NCBI GenBank assembly: GCA_030630585.1
Contig: DAOVMU010000039.1
Location: 1-10,009 of the forward strand
Direction of reading: 5' to 3'
From: Candidatus Bathyarchaeota archaeon
GTDB taxonomy: Archaea; Thermoproteota; Bathyarchaeia; Bathyarchaeales; Bathycorpusculaceae
DNA length: 10,009 nucleotides
The notes below the pieces were generated by a model. The model did no database searches. It had not been told where the DNA came from and worked only from the letters and a program-made list of their open reading frames with translations. Positions within the stretch are counted from its first letter, which is position 1. Each line of letters opens with the position of its first letter. The translations under genes were made by a program, and so were the position numbers. Positions 6,885 to 10,009 of the stretch are shown here, piece by piece.

Positions 6885-6898
6885 GATAAGTTTAAAAT
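6885..6898 (+). promoter_or_regulatory. Putative hdrC operon promoter (plus strand)
   Basis: GATAAG (BRE-like, 6885-6890) precedes TTTAAAAT (6891-6898). The predicted start near 6920 leaves a leader of about 20 nt containing the AGGAAGGA ribosome binding site at 6926-6933, 6 nt before the hdrC ATG. It is about 30 nt from the opposing hdrA TATA box, so the two promoters could compete or share a regulator. Confidence 0.45.
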
Positions 6899-6939
6899 GT
6901 TTGATTATTCAGTTTCTTAAACACTAGGAAGGACATCTG

Positions 6940-7314
6940 ATGGATCTTGCAGAAAAAGTCAAAAGCATAAGTGGCGAAGATGTGCTTTCATGTTACCAGT
7001 GTGGTTTATGCAGTGGCTCATGCCCCGTAAGATTCGCTATGGATTTATCACCCACGCAGGTAATCAGGCTTGTTCAAATACGCAATATAGAAAAGATTTT
7101 TGAAGCAAACACCTTCTGGATTTGTAGCACGTGCTTTGCTTGTTATGCAAGATGCCCAAGAGAGATTAACATAACAAAAATTATGGAAGCCTTAAGACAG
7201 ATAAGGCTGAGAAGAGATCAGGACAAAATCTCAGTTAATGAAATCCCTAAAGAAGAATTAAAGATACTTCCGCCGATCGCCTTGGTCAGTAATTTCCGTA
7301 AAACAACAGCCTAG
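6940..7314 (+). CDS. hdrC: Heterodisulfide reductase subunit C-like ferredoxin protein
   Basis: Electron-relay subunit linking HdrA to HdrB in the cytosol. The 124-residue protein has two [4Fe-4S] motifs, C18xxC21xxC24xxxC28P and C62xxC65xxC68xxxC72P, around the helical HdrC block DLSPTQVIRLVQIRNIEKIF (35-54); the second motif is preceded by FWIC, as in other HdrC proteins. It is shorter than the roughly 180-residue methanogen HdrC: the C-terminal extension is missing, as in many HdrC-like proteins outside methanogens. No membrane segment is visible, so it is not HdrDE-type. ATG at 6940 has a strong AGGAAGGA site. It is the first gene of the operon hdrC-hdrB-FeS protein-flavoprotein and diverges from hdrA. 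Confidence 0.92.
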   Translation: MDLAEKVKSISGEDVLSCYQCGLCSGSCPVRFAMDLSPTQVIRLVQIRNIEKIFEANTFWICSTCFACYARCPREINITKIMEALRQIRLRRDQDKISVNEIPKEELKILPPIALVSNFRKTTA

Positions 7315-7318
7315 AAGG
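7313..7318 (+). promoter_or_regulatory. Ribosome binding site deciding the hdrB start
   Basis: AGAAGG overlaps the hdrC TAG stop. It leaves one base before the first ATG (7320) but seven before the second (7326), which favours 7326 as the true hdrB start. Confidence 0.55.
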
Positions 7319-7325
7319 CATGCAA

Positions 7326-8252
7326 ATGGTTAAGATACCATACTATCCGGGCTGTGCTGTCCAAACAACAGCCAGAAACTATTCAATTTCAGGCATAGCA
7401 GTTGCTAAAAAATTGGGAATAGAACTGGTTGAACTGCCTAAATGGAATTGCTGTGGAGTTTTTCCGTCACTAGCAACTGACGATCTGATGCGGCACTTGG
7501 CTCCAATAAGAAATCTCATACACGTACAAGAAATGAACGAAAATGGAATTGTGCAAAATGAAAATCGTATTATCACATTTTGCTCCATGTGTTATCACAC
7601 GCTTAAAGAAGTCAATTTATTCTTGAAAGACGCGGAAAAAATGGAAAAAATAAATGCTTTTCTTGAAAGGGAAAAGGAATTCGTCGGCGGAGTTAAAGAA
7701 GGCTACAGAGGCGGAGTAGAAGCTTTAGACTTTCTTGAAGTTCTAAGAGACATGGTAGGATATGACAGAATAGCAAAAGAAGTGAAAAAGCCGCTTAAAG
7801 GTTTGAAAGTGACTCCTTATTACGGTTGCCTCGTTTTAAGACCGAGAGAAATAGGCATAGATGACCCGGAAAACCCAACAGTTTTAGAAGACATCTTAGA
7901 AGCTTTAGGTGCTGAGGCTATTGATAACCCGAATAGAACACAATGTTGTGGCAGTTATCACACGGTTGACAGAAAAGACATAGTTGCAAAGCTAACTTAC
8001 GACAACTTAATCTATCCGATAAGAAACGGTGCAGAAGTCATCGTTACCTGTTGTCCCCTTTGCACTTTCAATTTAGATCACAGACAAAAAGAAGCAATAA
8101 AACTCCACAGAGACTTGAAAGAAACACCAGTGATGTATTACACGCAGCTTATGGCAGTAGCCTTCGGGTTAGATAAGCAATTTTGGGGTGTTGACCTTGG
8201 TTTACATTATGTTGATCCGAAACCGTTGCTTGAAGCTAAAAATCTTTATTAG
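7326..8252 (+). CDS. hdrB: Heterodisulfide reductase subunit B-like (two CCG domains)
   Basis: HdrB holds the two non-cubane [4Fe-4S] clusters that cleave CoM-S-S-CoB in methanogens. Counting from the upstream ATG at 7320 (310 residues), the first CCG domain has C12 (YYPGC), C44-C45 (NCCG) and C88/C91 (FCSMC); the second has C170 (YYGC), C209-C210 (QCCGS) and C245/C248 (CCPLC), with an extra C244. All ten expected ligands are present, so the site looks catalytically intact. The start at 7326 (308 residues) is preferred because of ribosome-binding-site spacing and gives the family-like MVKIPYYPGC. It follows hdrC by 11 nt. Whether the substrate is CoM-S-S-CoB or another disulfide cannot be told from sequence. 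HdrB is also homologous to the C-terminal half of thiol:fumarate reductase TfrB, relevant because an SdhB-like gene follows. Confidence 0.93.
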   Translation: MVKIPYYPGCAVQTTARNYSISGIAVAKKLGIELVELPKWNCCGVFPSLATDDLMRHLAPIRNLIHVQEMNENGIVQNENRIITFCSMCYHTLKEVNLFLKDAEKMEKINAFLEREKEFVGGVKEGYRGGVEALDFLEVLRDMVGYDRIAKEVKKPLKGLKVTPYYGCLVLRPREIGIDDPENPTVLEDILEALGAEAIDNPNRTQCCGSYHTVDRKDIVAKLTYDNLIYPIRNGAEVIVTCCPLCTFNLDHRQKEAIKLHRDLKETPVMYYTQLMAVAFGLDKQFWGVDLGLHYVDPKPLLEAKNLY

Positions 8253-8304
8253 AAGGCTGAGAAAAATGCTATCTTCTCATGGTTACTTGAATTTGGTGTG
8301 AAAA

Positions 8305-9003
8305 ATGACTGAAGTTGACCGAGAAAAAAAGGAGAAAGTTCGAATATACATTATGGGACGCGAGTACAAAGTTCCAGCGGGCTTAACCATCATGAAAGCC
8401 ATGGAATACGCGGGTTACAGATTTGTAAGAAGTTCAGGTTGCCGAGGAGGCTTCTGCGGAGCATGCGCCACGATTTACAGAGTAAAAGGAGACTACAAGC
8501 TAAGAATGGCTTTAGCTTGTCAAGAAACAGTTGCAGACGGAATGTACATAAGCCAAATTCCATTCACACCAGCAGAAAAACCCATTTACAACCTTGAAGA
8601 ATTAAGCCCGTCAGCAAACGTCTTTTTAGAGTATTATCCAGAAATTGCAAAATGCGTCAGTTGCAACACCTGCACAAAAGCATGCCCCCAAGACTTAGAG
8701 GTAATGGATTACGTTCAAGCCGCCTTGAGAGGAGACCTTCAAGAAGTAGCAAGCCTCTCCTTCGACTGCATCACATGCGGACTATGCGCTACAAGATGCC
8801 CCGCAGAAATCGTACCCTACAACATAGCTTTACTTGCAAGAAGACTCTACGGCAAATACGTTATGCCTAAAGCAAAACACGTTGAAGAAAGAATAAAGGA
8901 AATAGAGTCTGGCAAGTTCAACGAAGAACTCCAGAAGCTCATGCAGACAAGTGTGGATAATCTTAAGGGAATTTATGAAAAAAGGGAGATTGAACCAGAA
9001 TGA
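8305..9003 (+). CDS. Fumarate reductase/succinate dehydrogenase-type iron-sulfur subunit ([2Fe-2S] + two [4Fe-4S] motifs), TfrB N-terminal-like
   Basis: Electron-transfer protein of 232 residues. Residues 12-90 form a plant-type ferredoxin domain with [2Fe-2S] ligands C46, C51, C54 and C72 (GCRGGFCGAC...ALACQ). Residues 110-180 hold C117xxC120xxC123xxxC127P and C155xxC158xxC161xxxC165P. Standard SdhB/FrdB has one 2Fe-2S, one 4Fe-4S and one 3Fe-4S cluster; here both C-terminal motifs are full four-cysteine sets, resembling the SdhB-like half of TfrB and HdrC. There is no fused CCG domain; hdrB just upstream could supply it in trans. The charged C-terminal helix (about 190-232) has no membrane segment. 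GGTG lies 6 nt before ATG, 52 nt after hdrB, and the stop overlaps the flavoprotein start (ATGA), implying coupled synthesis of the two subunits. Confidence 0.88.
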   Translation: MTEVDREKKEKVRIYIMGREYKVPAGLTIMKAMEYAGYRFVRSSGCRGGFCGACATIYRVKGDYKLRMALACQETVADGMYISQIPFTPAEKPIYNLEELSPSANVFLEYYPEIAKCVSCNTCTKACPQDLEVMDYVQAALRGDLQEVASLSFDCITCGLCATRCPAEIVPYNIALLARRLYGKYVMPKAKHVEERIKEIESGKFNEELQKLMQTSVDNLKGIYEKREIEPE

Positions 9004-10009
9004 GCAAGTTAAAGATAGTAAGAGGATATCCCGAATACATGCTTGAAACCATAGAAACTGTTGAGAACACTAGGGACAGGAGGCTAAAAGAGACTTTTCA
9101 ACTCATAAGACTACAAGAAAGGGAGAAAATACTGAAAAAGTTCCACCCAGACTACAAAAAAGAAGCAAAAAGACCCATCAAAGTTGGACCTAACAAAGGG
9201 GATTTAATGTCTCATGAAATTGCAAACTTACTTGAAGCTCACCCACTGATAAAACCCGAAGATATAGACCTATCAAAGCCAGATTTTGACGTTGACATCC
9301 TTATCATCGGCGGCGGAGGAGCAGGAATGACAGCGGCTTTGTGGGCGAATTATAGTGGGATGGACGCGGAAAACATACTTATTATACAGAAGCTAAGGCT
9401 TGGCGACTCTAATTCTATAATGTCACAAGGGGGCATACAGGCCGCAGACAAATCCAATGACACCCCAGCTCTTCATTACCTTGACGTCCTAGGTGGTGGA
9501 CACTTCACTAATGACCAGAAACTTGCTGGAACACTTGTGTTAGGCGCTCCGCAAATAATAAAATGGCATGAAGACCTCGGAGTCATGTACGACAGAGAAT
9601 CCGATGGCACGATGGTTACAATACACGGTGGCGGAACGTGTAGAAAAAGAATGCATTCCGCAAAAGACTATACTGGTTTAGAAATAGTGAGAAATCTTAA
9701 AGATGAAGTTATAAACAAAAACATTCCGATTTCAGAGTTCACCTCCGTTGTGGAACTGCTTACAGATGAACAAGGGCATGTTGCTGGAGCCGTCTTATAC
9801 AACATGGAAACACAAGAATACCATGTTGCAAAAGCAAAATCCACAGTATTGACTACTGGCGGATTCGGCAGACTTCACATACAGGGCTTTCAAACCACAA
9901 ACCATTACGGAGCAACAGCCGACGGAATCGTTCTTGCATACCGCGTAGGCGCAAGATTAAGAGACTTGGACTCTGTACAATATCATCCGACAGGTGCGGC
10001 ATATCCAGA
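9000..10009 (+). CDS. Fumarate reductase/succinate dehydrogenase-family flavoprotein (3' truncated by window edge), long N-terminal extension
   Basis: FAD-dependent subunit predicted to interconvert fumarate and succinate or act on a similar dicarboxylate; 336 codons are visible and the frame is open at the window end. The FAD dinucleotide motif GGGGAGMTAA begins at residue 104, QGGI is at 143-146, a second FAD element TTGGFGRLH at about 285-293, and the substrate-site HPTG at 329-332. In SdhA/FrdA the first motif lies near residue 10-20, so about 95 extra residues precede it, charged and helix-like (Glu/Lys/Arg-rich, e.g. RRLKETFQLIRLQEREK). The covalent-FAD His of SdhA is Asn138 here (SNSIMSQGG), so FAD is probably non-covalent. 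The ATG overlaps the preceding gene's stop by 4 nt. L-aspartate oxidase (NadB) shares the fold, but the iron-sulfur partner favours a TfrA/FrdA-type role. Confidence 0.88.
   Translation, partial: MSKLKIVRGYPEYMLETIETVENTRDRRLKETFQLIRLQEREKILKKFHPDYKKEAKRPIKVGPNKGDLMSHEIANLLEAHPLIKPEDIDLSKPDFDVDILIIGGGGAGMTAALWANYSGMDAENILIIQKLRLGDSNSIMSQGGIQAADKSNDTPALHYLDVLGGGHFTNDQKLAGTLVLGAPQIIKWHEDLGVMYDRESDGTMVTIHGGGTCRKRMHSAKDYTGLEIVRNLKDEVINKNIPISEFTSVVELLTDEQGHVAGAVLYNMETQEYHVAKAKSTVLTTGGFGRLHIQGFQTTNHYGATADGIVLAYRVGARLRDLDSVQYHPTGAAYP

Larger units (their letters stand above)
6784..6939. other. Divergent intergenic region between hdrA and hdrC
   Basis: The longest gene-free stretch in the window (156 nt). 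It holds two oppositely directed TATA/BRE elements about 40 nt apart and both ribosome binding sites. No other ORF or strong repeat was seen. Confidence 0.6.

Noticed and set aside
8305..10009. Succinate dehydrogenase of a respiratory membrane complex
   Set aside because: Neither visible subunit shows membrane segments, the iron-sulfur subunit has two full four-Cys motifs rather than the 3Fe-4S pattern, the covalent-FAD His is absent, and the genes follow hdrCB. A downstream anchor outside the window cannot be excluded.
1..10009. Methanogen origin
   Set aside because: Hdr and Kor genes also occur widely in non-methanogens; no mcr, mtr or F420-hydrogenase gene is present, the SerS is the common type, and the MvhD cysteines are lost.
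1..10009. tRNA genes, CRISPR arrays, insertion sequences or integration sites
   Set aside because: Gene-free stretches are 156 nt or shorter; no cloverleaf-like element, regularly spaced repeats, transposase motifs or terminal inverted repeats were recognised.

Overview
The window comes from an archaeon. It carries an archaeal-type eS1 (S3ae) ribosomal protein, a seryl-tRNA synthetase of the common (non-methanogen-type) class, archaeal TATA/BRE-like promoters, Shine-Dalgarno-led compact operons, and a CoM-CoB heterodisulfide-reductase-like (Hdr) gene set. Composition is moderately AT-rich. No mcr, mtr or hydrogenase gene is visible, so methanogenesis cannot be claimed. An uncultured anaerobic lineage (for example Bathyarchaeia-like) is a guess from gene content only.

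Layout. (1) 1-1491, plus strand: 3' part of serS, then the eS1 ribosomal protein gene. (2) 1498-4336, minus strand: a tight four-gene operon korD-korA-korB-korC for a 2-oxoacid (probably 2-oxoglutarate):ferredoxin oxidoreductase, with its own promoter at about 4383-4397. It converges on the eS1 gene with only 6 nt between stop codons. (3) 4423-6783, minus strand: a long hdrA encoding the FAD/iron-sulfur HdrA core, fused to a C-terminal MvhD-like domain that has lost its [2Fe-2S] cysteines. (4) 6784-6939: a divergent promoter region. (5) 6940-10009, plus strand: hdrC, hdrB, a [2Fe-2S]/2x[4Fe-4S] fumarate-reductase-type iron-sulfur subunit, and the start of a fumarate reductase/succinate dehydrogenase-family flavoprotein that runs off the window.

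How the genes may work together. HdrA, HdrC and HdrB make a complete soluble Hdr core; all ten HdrB CCG cysteines are present. Downstream in the same operon lie an SdhB-type iron-sulfur protein and an SdhA-type flavoprotein. Together with HdrB these look like the pieces of thiol:fumarate reductase (Tfr), whose TfrB subunit in methanogens is an SdhB-like half fused to an HdrB-like half. The inference is a cytosolic complex in which HdrA's flavin exchanges electrons with ferredoxin on one side and with HdrCB plus a fumarate/succinate-type (or thiol/disulfide) site on the other. The adjacent Kor operon makes or uses reduced ferredoxin at the next steps of the same reductive TCA branch (fumarate to succinate to succinyl-CoA to 2-oxoglutarate). 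This is the most interesting feature of the window and remains a hypothesis.

No tRNA, rRNA, CRISPR array or mobile element was found. The only gene-free stretches are short (the longest is 156 nt).
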